The notes below the pieces were generated by a model. That model saw only the letters and a list, made by a program, of their open reading frames with translations, searched no databases and was not told the origin of the DNA. Position numbers and translations under genes: made by a program. A DNA stretch of 64,000 nucleotides from JBKECP01 sp047974765 (GTDB lineage Bacteria > Pseudomonadota > Gammaproteobacteria > Pseudomonadales > Halieaceae): the NCBI GenBank assembly GCA_047974765.1, contig JBKECP010000006.1:7748-71747 (forward strand), written 5' to 3'. Positions 8,590-17,145 of this stretch are shown piece by piece. The number at the start of each line of letters is the position of its first letter. The first letter of the stretch is position 1.

Positions 8590-8629
8590 CGGCACACGGA
8601 TGTGCCGACGCAGGTTGTAAGCCTGCCAG
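8590..8629 (+). repeat. Double hairpin after radA, related to the dispersed repeat
   Basis: Two small inverted repeats lie in tandem: ggcaca/tgtgcc and gcagg/cctgc around TTGTAAG. The layout and the words GTGCCG and CGCAGG(C/T)TGTAAGCC recur at 27354-27393 after the PQQ dehydrogenase and at 20161-20181. It may act as a transcription end between the convergent radA and PilZ genes. No long T run follows. Confidence 0.45.
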
Positions 8630-8652
8630 CCGTTTTGACGGAGTTTATTTGA

Positions 8653-9018
8653 TTAGACTTCCAGCCTTTGCAGTTCCTGGGTTATCACATCGGGTTTGTC
8701 CGTATGGGCTGTCAATAGCTCACTCAGAGGTTTGAGGTTCTCGTTGTCCACATGCTCTACCGCATAGCCCAGCCGCTTTGCTTCAACGTGTTGTAAATAG
8801 GCGTGTAGCTCAATGGTGTGTTCGGCGTTGAGGTGAATGACCAGGGTGAAGGGTTGGTTGTACTGCGCATCCCAGACATCGGGCTGGTCAGTGGCGGCAC
8901 CGGTCAGCGACAGGTCGATCAGGCGCTGATGCCAGACACTGCCGCCCTGGTGCACGTCCACCGGCAAATCAATAGCCACACGGGTAAATGCGCGGCGTTC
9001 AGTGCGAATATCACTCAT
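8653..9018 (-). CDS. PilZ domain protein (c-di-GMP binding)
   Basis: A 121-residue single-domain protein. It has both PilZ signature elements: R-x3-R at residues 9-13 (RAFTR) and D-x-S-x2-G at 35-40 (DLSLTG), which bind cyclic di-GMP. The rest forms the beta-barrel part of the domain and a short helical tail. No output domain is attached, so it probably acts on a partner protein in motility or exopolysaccharide control. It lies between radA (convergent) and ettA (same strand, 81 bp away). Confidence 0.85.
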   Translation of the reverse strand: MSDIRTERRAFTRVAIDLPVDVHQGGSVWHQRLIDLSLTGAATDQPDVWDAQYNQPFTLVIHLNAEHTIELHAYLQHVEAKRLGYAVEHVDNENLKPLSELLTAHTDKPDVITQELQRLEV

Positions 9019-9099
9019 GAGTAATCCTTAGGCCAGAGGTTGCCGTCACTATAGCGCTGCCATGCAGTGATTGCGAGATGGTCATGGCTATCACTTTTG

Positions 9100-10764
9100 C
9101 TACTTCAGCTTGCGGTATCTGACGCGCTGCGGCTGATCGGCCTCCTTGCCCAGGCGTGACTTGCGGTCTTCCTCGTAGTCGCTGAAGTTGCCCTCGTGGA
9201 AGACAATCCCGCCGTCGTCTTCGTAGGCCAGGATGTGGGTGGCGATGCGATCCAGAAACCAGCGATCGTGGGAGATCACCAGTGCCGATCCGGGGAAGGC
9301 CAGTACCGCCTCTTCCAGTGCGCGCAGGGTTTCCACGTCCAGGTCGTTGGTCGGTTCGTCCAGCAGCAGTACGTTGCCACCCTGTTTCAGCAGCTTGGCC
9401 AGGTGCAGGCGGTTGCGCTCGCCACCGGACAGATCCCTGACAAATTTCTGCTGGTCCGAGCCCTTGAAGTTGAAGCGGCCCACATAGGAGCGCGAGGGCA
9501 CCTCGTAGCTGCCGATACGCATGATGTCGTGGCCGTCGGAGATTTCTTCCCATACGGTTTTGTTGCCGTCGAGGTCATCGCGGCTCTGATCGACGTAGGA
9601 TAACTGTACGGTCTCGCCAATTTTGACCTCGCCGCTATCGGGCTGCTCCTGGCCCATGAGGATACGAAAGAGGGTCGACTTACCCATGCCGTTGGCGCCG
9701 ATAATACCGACGATACTGCCCTTGGGTACGGTGAAGCTCACGTCATCGAACAGCAGGCGGTCACCAAAGGCCTTCTTCAGCTTGCTGACTTCAACCACGT
9801 TATCGCCCAGACGCGGGCCTGGCGGGATGTAGATCTCGTTGGTCTCATTGCGGCTCTGGAATTCCTGGGATTGCAGTTCCTCAAAGCGCTGCAGGCGGGC
9901 CTTGCTCTTGGCCTGACGACCCTTGGGATTGCTGCGCACCCACTCCAGCTCGGCCCTGATGGCCTTCTGGTGGGAGGCCTCCTGGCGCTTCTCCTGTTCG
10001 AGGCGCTTCTCTTTGGCATCGAGCCAGTCAGAGTAGTTGCCTTCGTAGGGGATACCGCGGCCCCGGTCCAGTTCCAGAATCCAGCCGGCGGCGTTGTCGA
10101 GGAAGTAGCGGTCGTGGGTGATGGCCACCACGGTGCCAGGGAAGCCTTCGAGGAAGCGCTCCAGCCAGGCCACGCTCTCGGCGTCGAGATGGTTGGTGGG
10201 CTCGTCCAGCAGCAGCATGTCCGGCGCTGACAGCAGCAGTCGGCACAGGGCTACCCGGCGCCGTTCACCACCGGATAGTTTGCTCACATCTGCACCCCAG
10301 GGCGGCAGGCGCAGAGCGTCGGCGGCGACTTCCAGTTTGTGTTCGATATTGTGGGCATCAGTGGCCTGGATAATGTCTTCCAGTCGCGCCTGCTCCTTGG
10401 CCAGGGCGTCAAAGTCGGCATCCGGTTCGGCGTAGTCAGCGTAGACTTTTTCCAGCCCCGCCAGCGCATCGATGGCCTCCTGCAAGCCCTCTTCCACATT
10501 GCCGCGCACGTCTTTGGCTTCATCCAGCTGAGGTTCCTGGGGCAGGTAGCCGATCTTGATACCTGGCTGGGGGCGGGCTTCGCCGAGAATGTCGGTGTCG
10601 ATACCGGCCATGATTTTCAGCAGGGTGGATTTACCGGCACCATTGAGTCCGAGCACGCCGATCTTGGCGCCGGGAAAGAAGGACAGCGAGATATCCTCCA
10701 GGATGGTTTTCTTGGGCGGCACAACCTTGCCGACCCGGTTCATGGTGTAGACATACTGGGCCAT
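9100..10764 (-). CDS. ettA: Energy-dependent translational throttle protein EttA (ABC-F)
   Basis: ABC-F ATPase that binds the ribosomal E site and gates translation by the ATP/ADP ratio. From the start MAQYVYTMNRVGK (10764) the product is 554 residues, matching E. coli EttA (555). Two ABC domains are seen, with Walker A motifs GLNGAGKST and GANGMGKST and signatures LSGGERRRV and LSGGERNRL. The arm/linker segment lies between them and the C-terminus is basic (RVRYRKLK). A longer reading starting at 10842 adds residues absent from the family. Confidence 0.96.
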   Translation of the reverse strand: MAQYVYTMNRVGKVVPPKKTILEDISLSFFPGAKIGVLGLNGAGKSTLLKIMAGIDTDILGEARPQPGIKIGYLPQEPQLDEAKDVRGNVEEGLQEAIDALAGLEKVYADYAEPDADFDALAKEQARLEDIIQATDAHNIEHKLEVAADALRLPPWGADVSKLSGGERRRVALCRLLLSAPDMLLLDEPTNHLDAESVAWLERFLEGFPGTVVAITHDRYFLDNAAGWILELDRGRGIPYEGNYSDWLDAKEKRLEQEKRQEASHQKAIRAELEWVRSNPKGRQAKSKARLQRFEELQSQEFQSRNETNEIYIPPGPRLGDNVVEVSKLKKAFGDRLLFDDVSFTVPKGSIVGIIGANGMGKSTLFRILMGQEQPDSGEVKIGETVQLSYVDQSRDDLDGNKTVWEEISDGHDIMRIGSYEVPSRSYVGRFNFKGSDQQKFVRDLSGGERNRLHLAKLLKQGGNVLLLDEPTNDLDVETLRALEEAVLAFPGSALVISHDRWFLDRIATHILAYEDDGGIVFHEGNFSDYEEDRKSRLGKEADQPQRVRYRKLK

Positions 10765-10872
10765 AGGAGTGTTGACTCTCTGCTGTGTGAATAAGGACGG
10801 GGATTCTACCAAAAAACGACTGAACCGCGAGATTTGCAGCAAGCGGAGCTGTGTTGACCGGAAATATACTTG

Positions 10873-10906
10873 TTGACGGCGGAGTTATAACTGAGAATAA
10901 TTCGCA
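10873..10906 (+). promoter_or_regulatory. Promoter with overlapping Fur box before the TonB receptor
   Basis: TTGACG (10873-10878) and AATAAT (10896-10901) lie 17 bp apart. The -10 is overlapped by TGAGAATAATTCGCA (10892-10906), which matches the 7-1-7 Fur consensus TGATAAT-N-ATTATCA at 11 of 14 arm positions. The operon encodes ferric-siderophore uptake functions, so iron repression by Fur is the natural reading. Confidence 0.68.
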
Positions 10907-10950
10907 CCTTTAATTACCTTTCCTATTAAAATGCACAGGACGTGTTGTCG

Positions 10951-13116
10951 ATGTTCATAAAGTCTCCCCGTTTTTTCAAAATAGCTGGTTCTGGCCTGTT
11001 TATGGCCGCTGTTCAGGCATCTTCTTTTTCTGTTGTGGCGCAGACATCTACAGATGATGAAAATGATAACGATCAACTGGAAGAAGTTCTGGTGACCGGC
11101 AGTTATCTGCTTAATGAGGATATTGATATGGCCACGGGTCTGGGGCTGACGGCGCTGGAGACACCCCAGTCAGTCAGTGTACTGACAGCCCAGCGTATTC
11201 TCGACCAGAATCTGCGTACTATTTCTGATGTGGTAGCCAATGCGCCAGGGCTGTCGAGGCAGCAGTGGGACAATGTTCGCAATACCTTTACCGCCCGTGG
11301 CTTTAGTGTCGATCGCTACCAAATTGATGGTGTTCCACTTCCCTGGAGCCTTGCGGGTAATGCCGCTGAGACCATAGCCGATATGGTATTGAATGAGCGG
11401 ATTGAAATTGTGCGTGGTGCAACGGGTTTAATGACAGGCTACGGTGACCCTTCTGCATCGATCAATCTGATTCGCAAGCATGCTGATGCGCAGGAACTGA
11501 GCGGCTATATGAGCCTCGGCGCCGGTCGTTGGGATAATTACAATGTAACGGCGGATGTTGGTGCGCCGCTGGCTTTTGATGGTGCCGTGCGTGGTCGGCT
11601 CGTACTCAAACAGTCAAAGGAAAAATCCTTCCAGGATTATTACGAAGGTGAGTCATCGGTTTATTACGGTGTTATTGATACTGATATCACCGACAATACA
11701 CTGCTGCGTGTTGGCGCAAGCTTTCAACAGAATGATCCGACCGGTGTTATTTGGGGCTCATTGCCAGCCTGGTATAGCGATGGTCGTCAGGCTCAGTGGT
11801 CCCAGTCCAAATCCACAGCCGCCAAATGGACGCAGTGGAGTACAGAAAACGATGCTTATTTTGTCAATTTGATACATACACTGCCCAACGGCTGGCGTTT
11901 CCGTATGGACTATAACCGCCTGGTGAATTCCTGGACGACACGGCTGATCTATATGAATGGTGTTGTCGACCCTGATACCGGGCTGCTCTACAACGGTATT
12001 GATGATCAGGGGCAGCCGATAGAAACTGTTCCCTCTTTGTATCGCAGCAAGGGTGAGTCTGAACTCAACAGTTTTGGCTTTCAGCTCAGCGGTGATTTTG
12101 AACTGCTTGGGCAGACCCATGACTTTGTGCTGGGTTCTATGCACAGTGACCAGACCTCTGAAGCACGGACCTATGCCGCTTCTGATGAAAGCTATGTATC
12201 GCTAGGTAATTTCTTTGAGTGGGATGGCGGTTATCCCGAGCCCATCTGGGCTAATGAGACAAATCTGGTGCAGGATCAAACGACCGAAGAAGAAGGTTTC
12301 TACGGTGCGTTACGTCTGTCATTGGGTGAGCATCTGCGGTTTATTGCTGGTGCCCGCGTAACTACCTGGAACCAGAATGGTTTTGCCTGGAGTGGCCCCT
12401 TTGATTACGGTGACGATGATCAGGTTATTCCCTATGCCGGTCTGTTGCTGGATCTGGATGACTATCACCGTCTCTACGTCAGCTACACCGAAATTTTCAA
12501 GCCACAGAATGCGCGTGATGCAGACCGTAATCTGCTGGATCCGCTGGTGGGGAAAAGCAGCGAGCTGGGGGTTAAAAGTGCCTGGCTCGACGGTATGCTG
12601 GAGTCCACAGTCGCGGTATTTTTGATTCAACAGGACAATCTGGCTCAGGATACCGGGATTATGTACCCGGGTACTACTGAGACGATTTATACAGAAGCCG
12701 ACGGTACGGAGAGCAAGGGTATTGAGGTTGAAGTGGTTGGTAGCATCACCGATAACTGGCGGATGAGTGCCAGCTATACCTGGTTTCAGGCTGAGGATGA
12801 AGATGGCTATGACGTCAATACCGATGTACCCAGAGAGTTACTAAAGCTCTTTAGCACCTACGACATCAATACCAAACTGACCGTTGGTGGTGGTGTCAAC
12901 TGGCAGGACAAAATTTACGGAGGCAACTTGAAGCAGGAATCTTATGCCTTGGTTAATTTGATGGCGCGCTATAATGTCAATGACAATTTGTCCATACAGG
13001 CCAATGTCGATAACCTTTTTGATGAGGAGTACTACAGCTACCTTAATAATGGTGGCGCCCAGTACCGTTACGGGAGGCCAGCAGACTATAGTGTCCACGT
13101 TAATTACCAGTTCTGA
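10951..13116 (+). CDS. TonB-dependent siderophore receptor
   Basis: Outer-membrane receptor of 721 residues. It has a signal peptide ending near VVAQ, a TonB-box-like segment (LEEVLVTGSY), a plug domain (TPQSVSVLTAQRILDQNLRTI, then the RGF-SVDRYQIDG motif) and a 22-strand beta-barrel ending in Phe (VNYQF). The pattern is that of the FhuE/FpvA-type ferric-siderophore group. No extra N-terminal signalling domain is present, so it is probably not a trans-envelope sigma-regulated receptor. ATG 10951 has AGGA ten bases upstream; the GTG at 10942 is too close to it. It heads an operon with DUF3649, PepSY and DUF3325 genes. Confidence 0.93.
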   Translation: MFIKSPRFFKIAGSGLFMAAVQASSFSVVAQTSTDDENDNDQLEEVLVTGSYLLNEDIDMATGLGLTALETPQSVSVLTAQRILDQNLRTISDVVANAPGLSRQQWDNVRNTFTARGFSVDRYQIDGVPLPWSLAGNAAETIADMVLNERIEIVRGATGLMTGYGDPSASINLIRKHADAQELSGYMSLGAGRWDNYNVTADVGAPLAFDGAVRGRLVLKQSKEKSFQDYYEGESSVYYGVIDTDITDNTLLRVGASFQQNDPTGVIWGSLPAWYSDGRQAQWSQSKSTAAKWTQWSTENDAYFVNLIHTLPNGWRFRMDYNRLVNSWTTRLIYMNGVVDPDTGLLYNGIDDQGQPIETVPSLYRSKGESELNSFGFQLSGDFELLGQTHDFVLGSMHSDQTSEARTYAASDESYVSLGNFFEWDGGYPEPIWANETNLVQDQTTEEEGFYGALRLSLGEHLRFIAGARVTTWNQNGFAWSGPFDYGDDDQVIPYAGLLLDLDDYHRLYVSYTEIFKPQNARDADRNLLDPLVGKSSELGVKSAWLDGMLESTVAVFLIQQDNLAQDTGIMYPGTTETIYTEADGTESKGIEVEVVGSITDNWRMSASYTWFQAEDEDGYDVNTDVPRELLKLFSTYDINTKLTVGGGVNWQDKIYGGNLKQESYALVNLMARYNVNDNLSIQANVDNLFDEEYYSYLNNGGAQYRYGRPADYSVHVNYQF

Positions 13117-13423
13117 CAAAAAGGAATGGCCGGTCCGTACACTGGCCATTCTCTCACGCATAGCCGCCAGCCTTGCTGGCGGCTATGTCTTTGTCTGGGG
13201 TGCCAGCAGCCTGGGTATTGTTACTTTGGTTGCATTGGGTGTGGACTACGATAGCGCCTGGACTTTTTGTATGCTGCTGGCTTTTTTGCTTTATCTGACG
13301 GCCTTTCTCTGGGTCTGGACAGTGCATCGTGTATTGTGGGCCTGGCTGATATTGGCTGGAGGTGGCGGCGTAATGACGGCGGTGGCCTTATTTGTCCAGC
13401 AGCGACTGATAGCAGGAGCATAA
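13091..13423 (+). CDS. DUF3649 small membrane protein
   Basis: About 110 residues with three hydrophobic segments (LAGGYVFVWGASSLGIV, CMLLAFLLYLTAFLWVW and LWAWLILAGGGGVMTAVAL). The sequence and its place between a siderophore receptor and a PepSY-TM protein match DUF3649 of iron-uptake operons. I place the start at GTG 13091, giving a 26-bp overlap with the receptor gene and GGGAGG 13 bases upstream; the long open frame extends to 12974, inside the receptor gene. Function not known in detail; probably an accessory of inner-membrane iron release or reduction. Confidence 0.7.
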   Translation: MSTLITSSDKKEWPVRTLAILSRIAASLAGGYVFVWGASSLGIVTLVALGVDYDSAWTFCMLLAFLLYLTAFLWVWTVHRVLWAWLILAGGGGVMTAVALFVQQRLIAGA

Positions 13424-13426
13424 GTC

Positions 13427-15130
13427 ATGTTTGCCAATTTTCGCCAGGCGATGGCCTGGCTTCATACCTGGTTTGGATTGGTGCTGGGTTATGTACTGAT
13501 GGTGGCCTTTTTCTTTGGCGCACTGTCAGTCTTTGATCGTGAGATTGATCGCTGGGCACTGCCTGATACCCGTTTTGAAGCACAACCCATGCCCTCCTAT
13601 GACGAGGTGCTGGCGCCGGTTTATGCCCGCCTGCGGGCTCACCCTGATGATATGGTGCGCACCGCCCGTCGGGTGCATGGCGAGATTCCCGACCCCGATA
13701 CCCTGCCTATGGCTTCGCAGTGGGCTTATACCACGCATCGTGATCCGGTATTGCGTCTGGGCGGGGAGTACAGTATTCCTAACAAACCCATTGACGCCAG
13801 TGATGACCACCAGCATGTACACGGCTGGGGCAGTATTGATCCGCGCACGGGTGAGTTTCTAAGTGAGGGCAGCCTGAAAATCGGCAGTGAATTTTTTTAT
13901 CCACTGCATTACAGCCTGCATCTGACACGCTGGAACCTGGGTTACTGGATAGTGGGGCTGGCAGCACTGATGATGCTGATGGCGCTGGTAAGCGGTGTTG
14001 TCATCCATCGCAAGCTGTTCAAGGAGCTGTTTACCTTCAGGCCGCACAAGCAGACACAGCGCAGTGTGCTCGACTTACACAATATGACGGGTGTGGTAGC
14101 GCTGCCCTTTCACTTTTTCTTCGCTTTTACTGGCCTGGTCATCTTCGCCAATATCTATCTGCCTTTAAATCACACCATGCTCAAGCCCCTGCATGAGCAG
14201 CATGAGCTTCTGGATGCACAGCAAACCGGTCTGCCCCATGAGCCGGCTGGTGTAGTTGCACCGCTGGCCTCGGTGGATGCCATGGTGGCTGAGGCCAAAC
14301 GCCGCTGGTTGGCGCGTGATATGCCGGGTGAGCCGGGATTTTTGGTGGTGGAGCACCTGGGTGACAGCAATGGCTACGTCAGTATTTACCGTGCTGGCAG
14401 CGATCAGGTGGCGCTGGTTGGGCAGGGGGTTCACTTTAAGGCTAGTACGGGTGAAGTATTGCGTGAGGATCCTCCGCTGGCTCCGGTATTTGCCGTCAAT
14501 GAGTTTTTAACGGGCCTGCATTTGCAGCACTTCAGACACTGGTTGTTGCGCTGGCTCTATGTGCTTGGCGGTTTGTCGGGCTGTGTCTGTATTGCGACCG
14601 GCTTTCTGTTTTTTACCGAAAAGCGCAAACGTCAGCTGACCGGGCAATCCGGTGTCGCCGTGCGCTGGGTTGATGCGCTGGCGATCACGGCGGTAACGGG
14701 CATGCTGGTTGCCACTGTAGCCATGCTGGTGTCCAACCGGCTGCTGCCTGTTAATATGGCCGCCCGTGGCGATTGGCAGGAAGTCGTATTCTGGCTCAGC
14801 TGGCTGGCGGCATTGATTCATGCATTTGCCCGCAGTGGTATTGTGACCCGTGGATTGATTTCACCGGCCTGGCGGGAACAGTGCTGGTTGTTTGCTGCTC
14901 TGGCGATGTTAGCTGTGCTTCTGAACTGGCTGACAACGGGTGATCACCTGATTAAAACGGTGGGTGAAGGTTATTGGCCGGTGGCGGGCGTCGATCTGGC
15001 CTTGCTGGTCAGTGCAGGTATTGCTATTTATGCTGCGCGCCTGTTGCGGCGTAAAGAAGCGGGTAAGGCAGCCGCTATTGCTGCGCATTCACGCAACTCA
15101 CTGGATGCTCTGGAGCCTGCCCATGGCTGA
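13427..15130 (+). CDS. PepSY-associated TM helix protein (periplasmic iron reductase type)
   Basis: A 567-residue inner-membrane protein starting MFANFRQAMAWLHTWFGLVLGYVLM, the typical first helix of the PepSY-TM family (PiuB/FpvG-like). A large periplasmic loop with PepSY character lies between helices 1 and 2 (about residues 45-170) and another around 230-350. Four to five more helices with conserved His residues (LHNMTG, LHLQHFRHW) follow and could hold haem. In Pseudomonas the related FpvG takes part in reductive release of iron from pyoverdine; the same role is inferred here. The start follows AGGAG at 13413-13417. It overlaps the next gene by 8 bp. Confidence 0.85.
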   Translation: MFANFRQAMAWLHTWFGLVLGYVLMVAFFFGALSVFDREIDRWALPDTRFEAQPMPSYDEVLAPVYARLRAHPDDMVRTARRVHGEIPDPDTLPMASQWAYTTHRDPVLRLGGEYSIPNKPIDASDDHQHVHGWGSIDPRTGEFLSEGSLKIGSEFFYPLHYSLHLTRWNLGYWIVGLAALMMLMALVSGVVIHRKLFKELFTFRPHKQTQRSVLDLHNMTGVVALPFHFFFAFTGLVIFANIYLPLNHTMLKPLHEQHELLDAQQTGLPHEPAGVVAPLASVDAMVAEAKRRWLARDMPGEPGFLVVEHLGDSNGYVSIYRAGSDQVALVGQGVHFKASTGEVLREDPPLAPVFAVNEFLTGLHLQHFRHWLLRWLYVLGGLSGCVCIATGFLFFTEKRKRQLTGQSGVAVRWVDALAITAVTGMLVATVAMLVSNRLLPVNMAARGDWQEVVFWLSWLAALIHAFARSGIVTRGLISPAWREQCWLFAALAMLAVLLNWLTTGDHLIKTVGEGYWPVAGVDLALLVSAGIAIYAARLLRRKEAGKAAAIAAHSRNSLDALEPAHG

Positions 15131-15437
15131 GAATTTGTTATTGGCCCTGGCTTTGTTTGCCAGCTTTTGTGGTATGGCCTGGTTTGCGCTGGCCAGGAAT
15201 ATACACTGGCGGCAGGTTCGCAATAGTCGTGAGGCATCCCCAAAAACCCGCACCTTGTTTCGTGTTGCTGGCTGGCTTGGGCTGGTCGGCAGTTTGTGGC
15301 TTTGCCTGCTGGCCGATGCGCCATCAATGGCGGTGCTGGTGTGGATCATGTCACTGGCTCTGGCGGCACTTGCTGTGGCCATGCTGCTGAGCTGGCGTCC
15401 GCGCTGGCTCATTTTGTGGACAATAGGGTTGCATTAA
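15123..15437 (+). CDS. DUF3325 small membrane protein
   Basis: 104 residues with three membrane segments (NLLLALALFASFCGMAWFAL, LFRVAGWLGLVGSLWLCLLA and MAVLVWIMSLALAALAVAML). Matches DUF3325, regularly found last in TonB receptor-DUF3649-PepSY operons. ATG 15123 overlaps the stop of the PepSY gene, implying translational coupling. Precise function unknown. Confidence 0.75.
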   Translation: MAENLLLALALFASFCGMAWFALARNIHWRQVRNSREASPKTRTLFRVAGWLGLVGSLWLCLLADAPSMAVLVWIMSLALAALAVAMLLSWRPRWLILWTIGLH

Positions 15438-15453
15438 GGTTTTTTTATAAGCA

Positions 15454-16518
15454 CTAATTGGCAATGGGTGCGCTGCTCAGATCTTCCTGGTTACTCTCGG
15501 CCGGTTCCGGCTCCAGTTCTTCATGGAAGGCCTCTACCTCCCATTTGCGGCGTCCTTCAATTTCAGCAATATGAAACAGGGCGTCACCTTCATAAACCAG
15601 GGGCAGATTGGTACGACCAATGACAATACCGGCGGTTTCTGCCAGTACATCGGCCTCTCTTTCTCCCAGTGGGTCAGCGATAAAGCCGATAGTCTGGTCT
15701 TCTTCAACCTCTGCTCCCAGCGGTACCAGTACCCGCAAAATGCCGCTTTCGGGTGCGCGTATCCAGCTGGTGTTACGGCTGATGATAGGACGTTTCACCT
15801 GGGCGCGACTTTTGCGCAGCATACCCAGATGGCGCATTACGCTTAAAATACCTTTTAGACCGGCACGAATATAAATCTCGTCAAAACGCAGTGCTTCACA
15901 GGATTCGTAGAGCAACACCGGCACGCCGATGTCACCTGCGGCCTGACGCAGCGATCCGTCCCGGATTTTGGCGTCGATGGCTATGGGGGCGCCAAAGGCC
16001 TCTGTCATTGCCAGTGTGGCCGGGTCTTCCAGATTGGCACGAATTTGTGGGAAATTACTGCGATGGCGGGCGCCCGTGTGCAGATCAATGCCGTGTGTAC
16101 ACTGGGCAATGATTTCCTTTAAAAAAGTATGTGCAATTCGCCCGGTCAGCGAGCCTCGTTTGGAACCGGGAAAGGAACGGTTGAGGTCGCGGCCATCCGG
16201 TAAGTAGCGGGTGTGGTTGATAAAGCCGTATACATTGACGATGGGAATGGCCACCAGTGTACCCTGGATGCGTGACAAGTGCGGATCCTTGAGCAGACGG
16301 CGAATGATCTCCACGCCGTTGATCTCATCGCCGTGGATAGCCGCGCAAACGAACAGCACCGGTCCGGGCCGCTTGCCGCGCACCACCTGTACACTGATGG
16401 ACAGATTGTCGTGAGTGTACATGGGGGCAACGGGAATTTCGATCATGCACTGCTGGCCGGGTTCAATGCTTTTTCCGCCAATAGTCAGCTTGTCCGCTAT
16501 TTGTTTTTTTGGTGTCAC
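15454..16518 (-). CDS. Succinylglutamate desuccinylase/aspartoacylase family zinc enzyme
   Basis: A 354-residue M14-like metallo-deacylase/carboxypeptidase. The zinc triad is visible as H62-x2-E65 (IHGDE) and H147 (DLHTGA); the substrate-binding R-D-L-N-R-S-F-P-G motif lies at 110-118. The C-terminal third (from about residue 245) is a barrel-sandwich region that ends in a Glu-rich tail. It overlaps rimB by 4 bp (ATGA), so the two are coupled. In many gammaproteobacteria this gene sits with rimK and rimB; rimK is not present here. Substrate unknown. Confidence 0.85.
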   Translation of the reverse strand: MTPKKQIADKLTIGGKSIEPGQQCMIEIPVAPMYTHDNLSISVQVVRGKRPGPVLFVCAAIHGDEINGVEIIRRLLKDPHLSRIQGTLVAIPIVNVYGFINHTRYLPDGRDLNRSFPGSKRGSLTGRIAHTFLKEIIAQCTHGIDLHTGARHRSNFPQIRANLEDPATLAMTEAFGAPIAIDAKIRDGSLRQAAGDIGVPVLLYESCEALRFDEIYIRAGLKGILSVMRHLGMLRKSRAQVKRPIISRNTSWIRAPESGILRVLVPLGAEVEEDQTIGFIADPLGEREADVLAETAGIVIGRTNLPLVYEGDALFHIAEIEGRRKWEVEAFHEELEPEPAESNQEDLSSAPIAN

Positions 16519-16976
16519 AGATTTTTCTCTTTATGCCAAGAGTGCGGCGGTTTGCCCTGAAGGTAGGAGCCGCTGGAATCTACCAGAAAGTTATCGCGCA
16601 TGGCGGTGCGTCCAAGCAGCATGCGAAAACGCATGGTTTCCCTGTCGGTGAGGGTGATCTCGGCGGTGATCAGCTTTTCGCCCACCCGGATAGTGCTCTG
16701 GATAACGTAACGCATCTCGCGGTGGCCACCGGAGTCGGTTACCTGGCGCTGATCCAGCACCCTGGCTTCACAGGCGACTTCCCGGCTGGTATCACGCTGC
16801 CGGGGGTGAATTTTAAAGCGCACCCACGGTTGCCCATCGCGCTCGAAAGGTTCAACATAAAAAGCATGCAGGGCACTGGTGCGGGCACCGGTGTCAATTT
16901 TTGCCTTGATACTATCAATGCCGAGATCCGGCAGGGCAAGCCACTCACGCCAGCCTAGTACCGCTTTGTCTGTCAT
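16515..16976 (-). CDS. rimB: RimB-type retropepsin-like zinc/aspartic protease
   Basis: A 153-residue protein with the aspartic-protease-like D28-T29-G30-A-R-T-S-A-L-H motif of the Zn_protease (DUF785) family, here counted from MTDKAVLGW. In Pseudomonas, RimB works with RimK in controlling glutamation of ribosomal protein S6. Conserved features include the RFKIHP block and the LGRTAM motif near the C-terminus. The longer open frame up to 17195 would add about 70 non-conserved residues. It forms a two-gene unit with the M14 enzyme; S6 (rpsF) with a long acidic tail is encoded in the same window. Confidence 0.78.
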   Translation of the reverse strand: MTDKAVLGWREWLALPDLGIDSIKAKIDTGARTSALHAFYVEPFERDGQPWVRFKIHPRQRDTSREVACEARVLDQRQVTDSGGHREMRYVIQSTIRVGEKLITAEITLTDRETMRFRMLLGRTAMRDNFLVDSSGSYLQGKPPHSWHKEKNL

Positions 16977-17145
16977 ATCTGAAACGCCTGTCTGGAAGCA
17001 GGTTCTGAGTATCTCTGCGATGGCTGGATCTGTAAACTGCCAGTGCAGCTTATCGCTGCACTTTTCGTACTGTTTATTGCAGCTGTGGGTATAAATCCGA
17101 TGAGTGGTACTTGCAGTGCTGACCGACAGGCCAGATATATGCTGC

